Part shown: positions 54,036-63,941 of the stretch, piece after piece | Numbering within the stretch: the first letter of the stretch is position 1 | Layout of the letters: each line of letters starts with the position of its first letter | NCBI GenBank assembly: GCA_964016985.1 | Contig: OZ024826.1 | Span: 4,393,552-4,457,551, forward strand | Length of the DNA: 64,000 nucleotides | Source of the DNA: Anodontia alba | Taxonomy: Eukaryota; Mollusca; Bivalvia; Lucinida; Lucinidae | Direction of reading: 5' to 3' | Position numbers and translations under genes: made by a program | The notes under the pieces: generated by a model | The model's database searches: none | What the model was told of the DNA's origin: nothing | The model's input: the letters and a program-made list of their open reading frames with translations, nothing else

Positions 54036-54662
54036 GTAAGTCGGTTTTCACGTAAAGTGTATATCTATATAAATTGTACAGCTTTTCAAAGGATGCGTAA
54101 AATTTGAAAATTGGCCTTATACCGTATGAGATGGGCCCAGCTCACCGTACGCAGCCGCGTGGTCTGTTTACAGGACCAATTTGCGTGGTCTGTTCACAGG
54201 ACCAATTTGCATAAGAAGCATTCCCAGCTAGCATTCTACGTAAATCTACATCGGGCCGTCATCGGCCCGTCAGCTACCCTGACGGGCCGATGACGGCCCG
54301 ATATAGATTTACGCAGAATGCTGACTGGGTTTAATATAGAAGATTACCTTTGCCTCTTTCTAACTTTGAGCATCGCATTTGAACCTCATATTAGTGGAGA
54401 TCAGTTCCACTTTTACCGAGTGAACTAGAACATGTATACACTTATAAACGTTTCTTTTGATTGTGCATGACTCGCAGTTTTGATTTTTTATTTCCCAACC
54501 CACAACTGGCTGATGATTCCATCAACGAGTTTTAAGCTGGGAAATTAAATATTAATACTAAACTACTACTACTACTACTATTACTACTAAATAAATAAAT
54601 AAAAAAAAATAAATAAATAATAATAACAATAATAATAATTTTTGTTTTATCTTCTTTTACAG
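54036..54662 (+). other. FGF-like gene, intron 2 (627 bp)
   Basis: GTAAGT donor and TTTTACAG acceptor bound it. It contains a direct duplication of GTCTGTTCACAGGACCAATT near 54160-54208, one complete J foldback element, and a CTA/TAA-rich simple repeat near 54560-54640. Confidence 0.85.
54223..54329 (+). mobile_element. Family J 107-bp foldback, copy 1 (FGF intron 2)
   Basis: CCCAGCTAGCATTCTACGTA to AGAATGCTGACTGGG. A nearly uninterrupted hairpin with a GTCATCGGCCCGTCAGC arm. Confidence 0.9.
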
Positions 54663-55094
54663 AAAACATTCTCTCCGGAACATTGTACTTTTAATCATGA
54701 ACAGGATGGAGAATTTACTGAAAGCTACTATAGAAAAGTTAACAATTCAAAATGGTATATAGGATTAAACAGAGACGGCTCAGTGAGATGTGGTAATGTG
54801 ACTAGACGGACACAGAAAAGTGCGAGATTTTATATGAGTTCTGAAGACGGTGTAGATCAAAACCCACCGAAACCTTATAAACCATTTAGAAAACCATGTT
54901 GTAATTCGAATAAATGCAGTCGCAAAAGAGGAGATAAGTGCAAATCCCGGAAATCTAAACGGTGGTGTAAAAGGAAAAGAAGACAGTTCTTCAAGTTAAG
55001 TTTAAAAGAATTAAAACGATACTACAAAAAGTGTATTCTAGAGAAAGAAAAAATACGACAGAAAGAAAAAAGACGACACTGCAAAGACAGATGA
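54663..55094 (+). CDS. Fibroblast growth factor-like gene, exon 3 and stop
   Basis: After a CTTCTTTTACAG acceptor this exon runs in phase 0 for 143 codons to TGA. Residues 130-187 complete the trefoil. C137-T-F matches the conserved Cys, SYYRKVNNSKWYIGLNRDGS matches Y....Y....WYVGLNRxG, and TRRTQKSARFYM matches the T...QK...F.P heparin-binding loop. Beyond the core is an 85-residue tail with PPKPYKPFRKP, seven cysteines and dense Lys/Arg clusters (KSRKSKRWCKRKRR), longer than in most FGFs. It could bind heparan sulphate or act as a nuclear signal. Sequons occur at N156 and N174. The total product is 272 residues. No clear AATAAA was found close downstream, so the 3' end is unknown. FGF identity is secure; the subfamily is not assigned. 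Confidence 0.88.
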   Translation, partial: KTFSPEHCTFNHEQDGEFTESYYRKVNNSKWYIGLNRDGSVRCGNVTRRTQKSARFYMSSEDGVDQNPPKPYKPFRKPCCNSNKCSRKRGDKCKSRKSKRWCKRKRRQFFKLSLKELKRYYKKCILEKEKIRQKEKRRHCKDR

Positions 55095-55614
55095 TAACAG
55101 ATTTCATCGGTAGCATTCATTTGTTTCTATCATATTCACTTGAAAAGTGAGCTGCCAGTGTCCTGAGGACATCGGCGTTATTACCAGAAGTATTCATGCA
55201 ACCGGAAGTGCATTAGTTATGTCTTCACCGGTTGAGTCTTTCCGGTCAGTGAGATCTGGAATTGTTCCATTCCGCTTTTTTGGATAAGACAAGTGCATTC
55301 CTGCACGGACGATAGTGCGATGAGAGGTGATGGAAATGTTCGATGCTGATTGTCTCATATGTTCTAGATACTTGACTAGAAACGTGCCAGCGGTGGCAAC
55401 AATAATGTGGTGCTGTGATTTGCAAACGTTTTGAGCGCGCATGCGTAGTATATGTTGACGTTCCGAAACATCCAGTGTGAATGTATTCTACATATAATTT
55501 GCCATTTGGGGCCATGCACAGGAGAAATAGTTAGAATAAGTGAACAGCGGGGACCGAACCCAGCCCACGCATTTCGTTATAATAGCTTCGAGTATACCAT
55601 AACTTCTAAATAGC
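55095..55614. other. FGF 3' flank / possible 3'UTR
   Basis: No AATAAA signal found close to the stop. A non-repeat stretch with GAGCGCGCATGCGTAGT near 55434. Confidence 0.35.
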
Positions 55615-55736
55615 TTCAGATAAGAGTGGGTATCCACATAATATCTTTTCTTAGTTCTGGACAACACATGTTTTTGTCCAGTAGTAAGAAAACTAAATAC
55701 TTTTTGGTTGAAAAAAATGCCTTATCTGGAGCTATG
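55615..55736 (+). repeat. Family D, short copy
   Basis: TTCAGATAAGAGTGGGTATC to TGCCTTATCTGGAGCTATGC, with most of the central arms deleted. Confidence 0.7.
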
Positions 55737-55856
55737 CTACTAAAAAGGTGATAACTGAGATAATGTATTTGTTCGCACTGAGAGTACCTTGTGGGTACTC
55801 ACTGGGAATACCTTGTGATTACTCACTGGAAGGGCCTTGATGAGCCGATTAAAGGC

Positions 55857-56100
55857 ATCACGAAAACACGCCTATACAATTTTGACCCCCTTAAACCCCA
55901 GTTTTATATAGTAAAACTGGGGTTTACACGGGTATACATTATTTTTCTTATTTCTGCTAAAAACATAGATTGTGGGTACTCGTTAGAACCGCCTCGTCGA
56001 GCAGAAATATGTAAAATATAGGAATTTTTTTATCTGAAAATTTTCATTTTTTTGCTGGTAAAATTCTCAATATATTTGAATAGGCGTGTTTTCGTAATGC
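55857..56100 (+). mobile_element. Family L foldback, copy 2
   Basis: CATCACGAAAACACGCCTAT to TTGAATAGGCGTGTTTTCGT. The right arm of the central palindrome is deleted. Confidence 0.8.
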
Positions 56101-56233
56101 GCACCCACATGATATGTTGTGGTGCAAATATATTATGATACTTGAGCTATGTGTGCGCATGCGCAATCTGGACCTGGATCTACGCTGATCACTTAATACT
56201 ATCTTTTTTCACTTCTCAAGCAGAGGCCGAGAT

Positions 56234-56455
56234 TTAACCCTTAACATGACGAACACCCCTGAGTTTCTGAAGTGGACACTTCCATCTTTCAATTCGGGCA
56301 TGTTCACTCTTGCAAATAGGGATGTCAGTCAAAAGGCAAATACCGTAACGGCAAACATTGCAGGTCCTGGTGATACGCCTTTTTACGAACCGTCTTATCT
56401 GGATCTATACTGTTTGCATAGGTGTCTGATTTTGTCTGCAGGTCTGAAAGGGACA
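56234..56455 (-). mobile_element. Family O TTAA MITE, copy 2
   Basis: TTAACCCTTAACATGACGAA, CCCTGAGTTTCTGAAGTGGA and CTGGATCTATACTGTTTGCA are the shared blocks. Confidence 0.6.
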
Positions 56456-56590
56456 CGATCTTTATAAAAAGCTCATATTCCTCTGAAAATAGAGCATGGG
56501 ATATGAAGCAGAATATCTCCTAATGTGACAAGTTACATGAAACTTCACGCCTTAGTTTCTTGGTAATATCTTAGTTGTAATTTATTACTG

Positions 56591-56742
56591 TGTTCGGACA
56601 CCTTACCAAATTTCTATTAAAATATGAACAAATCTGGATAAGTGACAAACATTGTAGACTCTTATTAGACGTCGCAATCTGCGGCGTCTAATCTGAGTCT
56701 ACACTGTTTGCTCAGGCCTGTCTGTCCGAATACTTAGCATGA
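56591..56742 (-). mobile_element. Family C foldback, copy 10 (short)
   Basis: GTGTTCGGACACCTTACCAA to CTGTCCGAATACTTAGC, with a GACGTCGCAATCTGCGGCGT centre. Confidence 0.7.
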
Positions 56743-56763
56743 ATATGGTAATTTTGCCATTAG

Positions 56764-56863
56764 CCCAGTGGGACATACAAGGTTGAAACAACGTCGTTAT
56801 GGCGATGCAACATGGCATCGACGTTGATGCAAGTCTGGGTCAGCGTTGTGTCCCCACTGCGAG
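56764..56863 (+). mobile_element. Family I short foldback
   Basis: CCCAGTGGGACATACAAGGT to CAGCGTTGTGTCCCCACTG. Confidence 0.7.
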
Positions 56864-57282
56864 GATCTGTTTAAGGGTTTGTGCAACATGTCATACTAGT
56901 ATTGTCAGTCACTACGCATAATTGCATTCCTGAAGTTAGAATTGTTTGACAAATTGTTTGAAAAGTATTTATTTTTGTAAACTAGCGGAATCGTTCACTG
57001 TTACTTCTGTCTCATTACTGAACCGTTCCATGTTAGATGAGACTACTCATGTTACCTATGACAGCCTGCGATGCAGCAGTCTGATCGGGATAGAATTTCG
57101 CAGAAACATTTAAATTGAGTGTTCTGATACGCACGCTGATATGGGTCTTCGTTCGTCGTAAGACTTTTTATGCTGGACACAAATAACATATTAGTAACCT
57201 CTCCTAGAGTTATTGTTGAGGTCTGGGGTCTTCCAGTAAAAGTCAAATTATTTGGCATGACATACTCTCTGAGAGTCTAACC

Positions 57283-57492
57283 TTTAGCACTCTGGACAAA
57301 ATCAGTAGCCAACAATTTTCTAATCTTCTCCATTCGGCAAGATTTGACATTTCATTCAAATTGTCTCCTAAGTCATGGAAATTGGTTTAGGAGACAGTGT
57401 GCATACACCAAAACCTATCATCTGAGAAAAAATGGAGAAAGATTTCTAAGAGTCGTCTGCTGAAAGTTTTAGCCAGCAAGCTAAAAGTTAAC
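57283..57492 (+). mobile_element. Family E foldback, copy 12
   Basis: CCTTTAGCACTCTGGACAAA to GTCGTCTGCTGAAAGTTTTA, ending AAAAGTTAA. Confidence 0.65.
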
Positions 57493-57548
57493 CTGTACAA
57501 TTTCATATACTCATCTTGAAACAAGCGCATACTAGGCAAATGTTTCAT

Positions 57549-57655
57549 CCCAGTAAGCATTCTTTATAAATCTACAGCGGGCCGTTATCGGCCCGTCAGG
57601 GTACCTGACGGGCCGATAGCGGCCCGCTATAGATTTATAAAGAATGCTAGCTGGG
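57549..57655 (-). mobile_element. Family J 107-bp foldback, copy 2
   Basis: Exactly 107 bp. Subfamily with TTATAAATCTA and GGGCCGTTATCGGCCCGTC. Confidence 0.9.
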
Positions 57656-58198
57656 ATAAGCATTCTAGCCTATAAAATATACGGCTATGGACATTTTTAT
57701 AGACGGTAAGAGCACACCCGCAGAAGAGATGTTAATTATATATTAGAGAATGTGGAGTGTGGAGTGAACGGTTGAAATATGAAATGATGCCTTTTTGTGT
57801 CTCAAATCCACGAAAAGTAATGATTTAGCTAATACTTTATAGGCTGGCTGCAGTCCCCAGTGATTAAATGTATTACTTTTTTTTTTTATTATTCTCTTTG
57901 ATACAGACACTAAAATACAACAGATATATAAAATGCTAAAATTATGAAGCATTGGTCACCTAGCTTCGTAATCTTAGCACGTCAGTAAAATGATCTTGAT
58001 TTTATTTTAATGTTTGCATCAGAGAAAGTCTTCAAAAACTACAAACTAAGATAAATTTAGTCTTTAGGACTGGAGCCAGTCTAGCTGATACTGTAAGCCC
58101 TAGCTGACTAGGTTTGTCAAATACTTTCATCATGCAAAGGCTTTTGAAATTTTGGAGACAGTATGCGTTGTAAAGATTGTTTCAAGGAATCATCATTG

Positions 58199-58291
58199 CC
58201 AGCGGGCACATAACGTTGAAACAACGTCGATTCAACGTTGATGTTCAATCAACGTTGAATCGACGCTGTTCCAACGTTGTCTGTCTGCTGG
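58199..58291 (+). mobile_element. Family I short foldback
   Basis: CCAGCGGGCACATAACGTTG to AACGTTGTCTGTCTGCTGG. The palindrome is nearly complete. Confidence 0.8.
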
Positions 58292-58499
58292 AATTGCCAC
58301 TCATTAAGGATACCTCATTGTACATAGTCATATTTATAAACACACTCAGTGTGATCGAAAAGAAATTGTAAATTTGTAGTATTTAATTGACTGATAGAGA
58401 TTGTATGAAAGGTTATTGATTTCCATACCGATAATTAAGGTGACTAGATACACTTCCAAGGGAAATCACTCTTACCTGAAAATATTTACCATCTCAAAG

Positions 58500-58585
58500 G
58501 ACTATTAAAAAGAGAGTCTGCTGCCCTTGGGAGCAAATTCTTTACTTTAAAAATGATTCCTTTTGAGAAAGGATTTATATAACAG
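58500..58585 (-). repeat. Family K fragment
   Basis: CTTGGGAGCAAATTCTTTAC followed by TTTTGAGAAAGGATT. Confidence 0.5.
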
Positions 58586-58836
58586 GGAACAAAATTCTGT
58601 TCTGCAAGAGTTTTATAAAGGGAAGTAAATACTTTCAGCTTGAGAGTGCTCTCTCGTTGGCGTGTATCAATTCTCCTTAATACCGTAAATTTTCGGACAG
58701 GAAGAACTGTGAGTTAATTACCTATTAAACTTCATAGACGTAGAGCAGGCAAGTGGCGTCTTTTCAAAAGGAGAGAAATTAATATTTTGCAAAATTACTT
58801 CCCTGTCATGTATAGGTAAAGTTAAGTACTTGCCAT

Positions 58837-58995
58837 TTAGCATTATCTTGGCTAAATCAGCAGAAAAGGATACATGATAATTTCGTAGTTTCCCAGAAAA
58901 CCAGGGATTGACTCTCTTATCAAATTGTCACCATTTGAATGGAATTTCAAACCATTTTCTTGGAAAATACTTTAAAATGTCGTCAAAGTTTAACT
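58837..58995 (+). repeat. Family E foldback, copy 13 (decayed)
   Basis: CATTATCTTGGCTAAATCAG to CTTTAAAATGTCGTCAAAG. Confidence 0.5.
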
Positions 58996-59211
58996 CGCGT
59001 ATCTCGATGTTTTTATTGTCCGAATTATTTACGGTATCTATAGATACAAAACTTGACAAAATCCAAAAGCATTTTATGGAATAATACACAGTGCAATAAT
59101 TTAGTGTTTCCGAATACTGTTTGTCTTGTGGTAGGAAGTTACGTAATGATGACGTAAAAAGTTTGTTTTGTTTCTGTCTTTTGATAGGAATTTAATTCTT
59201 CCGGTTAACTG

Positions 59212-59320
59212 CTTGGTAAAACACACGTCGTAATAACGTTGTTTCGTCGTCGCAGCGGCGTCATGACGCCGCTGCGACATCGAAACGACGTTATTACTAC
59301 TATGTTGTGTGTTTACTGGT
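59212..59320 (+). mobile_element. Family I short foldback
   Basis: CTTGGTAAAACACACGTCGT to TATGTTGTGTGTTTACTGG, with GCAGCGGCGTCATGACGCCG at the centre. Confidence 0.75.
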
Positions 59321-59471
59321 CGTAACCTTACGAAACACTTATTGATACAGATATCTCAAAGGTGAGGAACGTATTGGCAGGATCCAGTACCATGCAACAG
59401 GCGTTAATTGATAGATGAATTCTCAAAAGCCAGCCTTGTCTAACTCAAATGGGCATTATTTCATATACAGT

Positions 59472-59660
59472 CTTTTAAACGCTTCCTAGAATTGTACCAG
59501 ACGACATTTTTTTTTTTTTTTTTTTCAGAAAAAAAATAAAGTATGACATTTCACATGAATCGTCTGCTAAGTGGGTGATTCATATTAAATGTCTAGCCTT
59601 GTTTGCTCTGAAAAAAAAAAGACTGTTATCTGCTGTTGTGACTGGCTCATTCAAGGTAAA
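59472..59660 (+). mobile_element. F/E hybrid foldback, second copy
   Basis: The right end TGTTGTGACTGGCTCATTCAAGG recalls family F. The centre TTTCACATGAATCGTCTGCT matches the hybrid at 34213-34425. Confidence 0.6.
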
Positions 59661-59824
59661 TTTAGATTAATTTTGAGAGGAGCCCATTCAAATGCCTAGC
59701 CATATTTCCAAGGACTGGGTTGGTGGTAATCTGTTAATTATTGTCTGCAGCAGGGTAAACGGTTAATGTTGACCATGCACACTTCCAATATGAATTGTGC
59801 TGCGCCAAGTGAAAAGATGCCTTT

Positions 59825-60010
59825 GAGCATATGTGACCTACCCGGTCAGATCATCCTGCGCATGCGCACCTTCGCTGTTCGCTGATGTATTTTATAGTGT
59901 TCAGCCAATTGATAAATTGTCAGCGAAGGCCGGGAAGAGACTGTTGATGCGTTGGTTGATCTAGGTCTTCTTATCCCACATATGCCCCGAAGACGCTCTT
60001 TCGAATGGCA
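59825..60010 (+). repeat. Family M repeat, copy 4, with NRF-1 palindrome
   Basis: GATCATCCTGCGCATGCGCA to ATATGCCCCGAAGACGCTCT. The NRF-1 palindrome is at 59857-59868. Confidence 0.5.
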
Positions 60011-60314
60011 TGACCCAAATTGTATAATACTGTATAAATGTTACACCATTTTGGATAAAGCAGTCTAGTGCTCCATATTGTATAAATATTTTTATGAGAA
60101 ATTAAATATTTGTACAGAAGTAATAAATATCACGACAATTATTATTTGTCTTCACACTCATCAATAAGCAAAGTGGGGTCTAATAAAATTGTGTTCAGAG
60201 TAGATTCAGACTAAACTGTTATTCTTTTGTAATATTGCACCGTCCACAAACACATCCTGACCTAACTCGCTGATCAACATTTGTATAAGTTTTACTGTTT
60301 CGTCCTCATTCCTT

Positions 60315-60422
60315 CCCAGCTAACACACAACGTCGCCACACCGTCGTTAGAACGTCACTGCAACCTCACGATGTTGCAGCGACGTTGTAACGACGTTGTT
60401 GTGACGTTAAGTGTGTACTGGG
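60315..60422 (+). mobile_element. Family I short foldback
   Basis: CCCAGCTAACACACAACGTC to ACGTTAAGTGTGTACTGGG. Confidence 0.75.
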
Positions 60423-60454
60423 TTGGCTGTAAGTTCTGCGCTATGGTTACAGTA

Positions 60455-60671
60455 TTTACCATAAGTATTCGGATACCTGTACTCTTTACCCTACTTGTCC
60501 TGACGTATGAACAAGTATTTTACAATCTGCTTGATGAGTGAAAAATACTGTAGACCCTGATCAGATACCGCATCTAGCGGCGTCTGATCTGGGTCTATGT
60601 CATTTACTTGATCGCTGTGTCTGATCGTGATCTACACGATTTGTTCAGGCCTCTCTGTCCGAATACAAAGG
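60455..60671 (-). mobile_element. Family C foldback, copy 11
   Basis: TACCATAAGTATTCGGATAC to CTCTGTCCGAATACAAAGGA, with a partly duplicated central arm (TCTGATCTGGGTCT, TCTGATCGTGATCT). Confidence 0.7.
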
Positions 60672-60766
60672 ATACATACTGTTAACATATTTAATTAAAT
60701 TTTATTGCCCTAACTTACTACAACATGTCTATTTTTCCATTAAGTATTTAAGACGCTAAACTGTAT

Positions 60767-60770
<4 letters not shown>

Positions 60771-60806
<36 letters not shown>
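60771..60806 (+). repeat. (TC)18 microsatellite
   Basis: Uninterrupted TC dinucleotides followed by a C run. Confidence 0.95.
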
Positions 60807-60808
<2 letters not shown>

Positions 60809-60929
60809 CCCCTTTGATGGAAATATTTAGCGGAAATATTACAACTACATGAAACATTATTCAGTTATTCTTAGCTGGCACTGTTTTTCAAACCGCAAAA
60901 ATATGTAATCTGAGATCTCGTTAATAGTT

Positions 60930-61078
60930 AACTTATTTCTCCGAGAATTATTTGTTGTGGTACTCATTAATGAGTACTTGTGGTACTCATCAATGAGTAC
61001 TCACAACATATTATTTATTGGCGAAATAAGAACAATACCAACACACTTGATAAAAGGTGTCTTATCTAGATTCTTGGG
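60930..61078 (-). repeat. Family D, diverged copy
   Basis: TTATTTCTCCGAGAATTATT to GTGTCTTATCTAGATTCTTG. The centre repeats TTGTGGTACTCATTAATGAG and TGTGGTACTCATCAATGAGT. Confidence 0.6.
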
Positions 61079-61854
61079 AATGTCTTAATATTTTCACAGT
61101 TAAGCTCTATTTTGTTGCTGTTGTGCCATCAGAATTGTAACTGCATAATTAAAACGACGCATTAACAGGCTATCTTGCATACACACATTAGGCAAGGGAG
61201 ACAACACATTTGGCAAAGGGAGACGTGTAGCGAATCGTGTCGCTCTACTATTTTGTTATTTCTTGCAACGTTATAGGTGCATGAGATAACAGATTTAGCA
61301 AAGGACGCCTTTTATTTGAAAATGTCTTCCTCAGCCTTTGTTATCTCCGGCACCAGTTATAGCTAAGGGAGATACCTAATTTGACAATGGAGAAACTATT
61401 TGCTAAATTGTTATCTGCCTGAGCTGAGAAAAGTTTGATAACTTGTTGATGTTTCTTATTGTTCTGTTGCTTGATTTTGTCACTAGTAGACTTCGTCCTA
61501 TTGTATGCAACATAGTTCCTTTACTCGAGGTCGGTTTCTCGCATTTCACTCATAGAAACTCTTATTAGACATCCCAAAATTTATACCCCATGTTTACAAT
61601 CGAAAAAAAATAGTAATAAAAAATAATAAAAAAATCATCTGCTCTGCACAGGCCGACTGACTTGGTTGTTGTATGCAATCTGTACAGGGCAATCACTGTT
61701 GTTATTTATTCTGTACAGGGCAACTGTCGCTGTTGTTGTATTTCACTGCAATACTGTTTCATTTGTTCTGCTCTTGTCGTACATTGAAAATATGCCAACA
61801 TGAAATAAAATAAAAAAAAAATCTTTTTACAAATTTGTCTTTATTGTCTCTTAA
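61079..61854. other. No gene recognised
   Basis: Contains short repeated words (GGCAAGGGAGACAACACATT / GGCAAAGGGAGACG; CTGTACAGGGCAA twice). Family unknown. Confidence 0.35.
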
Positions 61855-61994
61855 GGGGAATTAATGCACTATCAGGGGAGGCAACTCTGTCAAAAATGCC
61901 TTGTCTCCCTTCTGAAAAGGTGTCTACTCTAAAAGGAAATCATTTTAGGGAGCAAATTCTTTCCTTTTAGAGTAGACATCTTTTCAGAAGGGTG
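61855..61994 (+). mobile_element. Family K foldback, copy 2
   Basis: TCCCTTCTGAAAAGGTGTCT and its complement flank GGAGCAAATTCTTTCC. It abuts the LINE ORF fragment. Confidence 0.65.
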
Positions 61995-62366
61995 CCTTCT
62001 GCAATGTCAGGCCGCAAGACATTGTCACCACCAGGTCCAATGAGCTACTTGTGCGGCTTGGCATTGAGGATCTGGGCCTCATTCTGAAGGAGAGAAGACT
62101 CCGATGGTATGGACATGTGAAACGCTCCAATGGTGCAGTTAAGACAGCCTTTGACATACAGGTCGATGGAAAGCGTGGGCCTGGGAGGCCCAAAATGACA
62201 TGTAAGCAGCTGACAGAGGGATTGCAGAGAATGGAAGCTCTCGGCTGTCAACCCTCATGACAGACGTACCTGGAGATCTGGTGTGAGATCTGCCATGGGT
62301 GCAGCAAGCCAGCTATCTGGAAGGGGGCCCACTGATGTGGATGTTGCCCCTGTACCTGCACGTTAA
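61995..62366 (+). pseudogene. 3' end of a LINE-type reverse-transcriptase ORF, frameshifted
   Basis: From about 61995 the plus strand encodes RPQDIVTTRSNELLVRLGIE then DLGLILKERRLRWYGHVKRS, the RLRWYGH motif near the C-terminus of non-LTR retrotransposon polymerases, followed by GKRGPGRPKMT. The frame breaks near 62215-62222, apparently by loss of 2 nt. It resumes in another frame (DCREWKLSAVNPHDRRTWRS) and reaches a TAA at 62364-62366. No reverse transcriptase core is present, so this is a dead 5'-truncated copy. It abuts a K foldback on its left. Confidence 0.75.
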
Positions 62367-62392
62367 TCAACAATCCGATTATGATGTATGAT

Positions 62393-62499
62393 CCCAGCTA
62401 GCATTCTTTATAAATCTATAGCGGGCCGTTATCGGCCCGTCAGCTACCCTGACGGGCCGATAACGGCCCGCTATAGATTTATAAAGAATGCTTACTGGG
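62393..62499 (+). mobile_element. Family J 107-bp foldback, copy 3
   Basis: Exactly 107 bp, same subfamily as copy 2. ATGAT on both sides may be a target duplication. It lies just after the LINE fragment. Confidence 0.9.
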
Positions 62500-62593
62500 A
62501 TGATGCCCATGTGCTGGAGGGCAAACAGCGTCACAAATGTTATCTCCCTTGGAACATGGCGGAAACTGTACCATGTGTATTTCCTACTATAAG

Positions 62594-62700
62594 CCCAGTC
62601 AGCATTCTACGTAAATCTATATTGGGCCGTCATCGGCCCGTCAGGGTAGCTGACGGGCCGATGACGGCCCGATGTAGATTTACGTAGAATGCTAGCTGGG
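62594..62700 (-). mobile_element. Family J 107-bp foldback, copy 4
   Basis: Exactly 107 bp, same subfamily as copy 1 but inverted. AAG on both sides. Confidence 0.9.
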
Positions 62701-63117
62701 AAGTACCGCATTTCACTTAAATGTACAGACATACAGACCTGAGCAAACAGCATAGACCAAGATCAAACTACTTCTTTTGGAGGCGATTGATCATGATAGA
62801 GAAAATGCTCTTGTTGCAGATTTGAGATAAGTACGGAAAGGAGCGAAGGTTTCCGAATTACGGTCATTCACGACGCAATGAGAAAAGTGGACTTCCACCC
62901 CGCAAGCTGATTTGGGCCCTGGCTGTCCGCATATGTCAAGAAGAACCCCTGGCCCGGTGGCGTTGCTCACTTGTAAACTGAAAATAACAAGAAAATACAT
63001 TTTAGGGCATGGAGAACCTCAATAGGAGACAGCTCTATCAAAATGTTTTTGCCTGCCTTCTGAGAAGGGTTCTACTCTACTGAGCTATTAAGTAATAGCA
63101 TATACGTTAGCCTCAAC

Positions 63118-63345
63118 GTCAGAAAATGTGCCTTCGGACATATGCGCCCAATGAAGAATCAAATCAACCTGCGCATGCGCGCAGTCTGATCAGGATCTTC
63201 GCTGTCCGCATGAAGAAACTTTGCATCCTTGGCTATCCAAAATGCGTCCAGTGAAGATTCTGATCAGAGTGGGCGAATGCGCAGGCTGATCTGAATATTC
63301 GCTGGGCGCACATGTCTGAAGTTACGTTTTCTGACGTGGAGGCTT
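63118..63345 (+). mobile_element. Family M repeat, copy 5 (most complete)
   Basis: CGTCAGAAAATGTGCCTTCG to AAGTTACGTTTTCTGACG forms the terminal inverted repeat. It contains TGCGCATGCGCG (63170-63181) and shares CTTTGCATCCTTGGCTATCC with copy 1. Confidence 0.7.
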
Positions 63346-63941
63346 ATATACGTCCAGGTACGGTGGAGTTTAGACAAAAATCTTCGGGCTGATAGCGTTA
63401 CCTGTTAGATACGTCAGGCCACTCATTGTATGAACTATAGACTCGTGAAGACATTCCTAATTAAAAGTATTCAAAGTGACCACCAACCCCCGTCCACGGA
63501 CACAACATGTTGTAAAACTGTGCATCGTATGCAGAGAAGCACAAGCCTGGCTCCAAACATTTACGCGACCTAAAACTGAAGATAAATAATATACAAGGGG
63601 CAATATTTAAGGGAACCCCTTGATTTGTCAGAGAACGTGAAAAAGCCATTTTGAAACCAGGCATTGGTATCGAACGCGTGTATATACACATATGCATCAA
63701 TGCTCACGGAGCATGGACCAGATACTGATCCCCTTTGCGTATAAACATTCCTTATGCCATTGAATATATATATAATAATGAAACTGCATCAAACTATCTT
63801 CCTATCTTTAACTGAAAACAACAGGGATGAATTCGTTAGGGATAAATTATGCAGAGAAAAGAAGGAAAAAAGAACGCCTAAAATTCAGATCACCTGTATG
63901 AAACGATCAGTCTGATCAAGATCTAAATATACTGCTCATCA

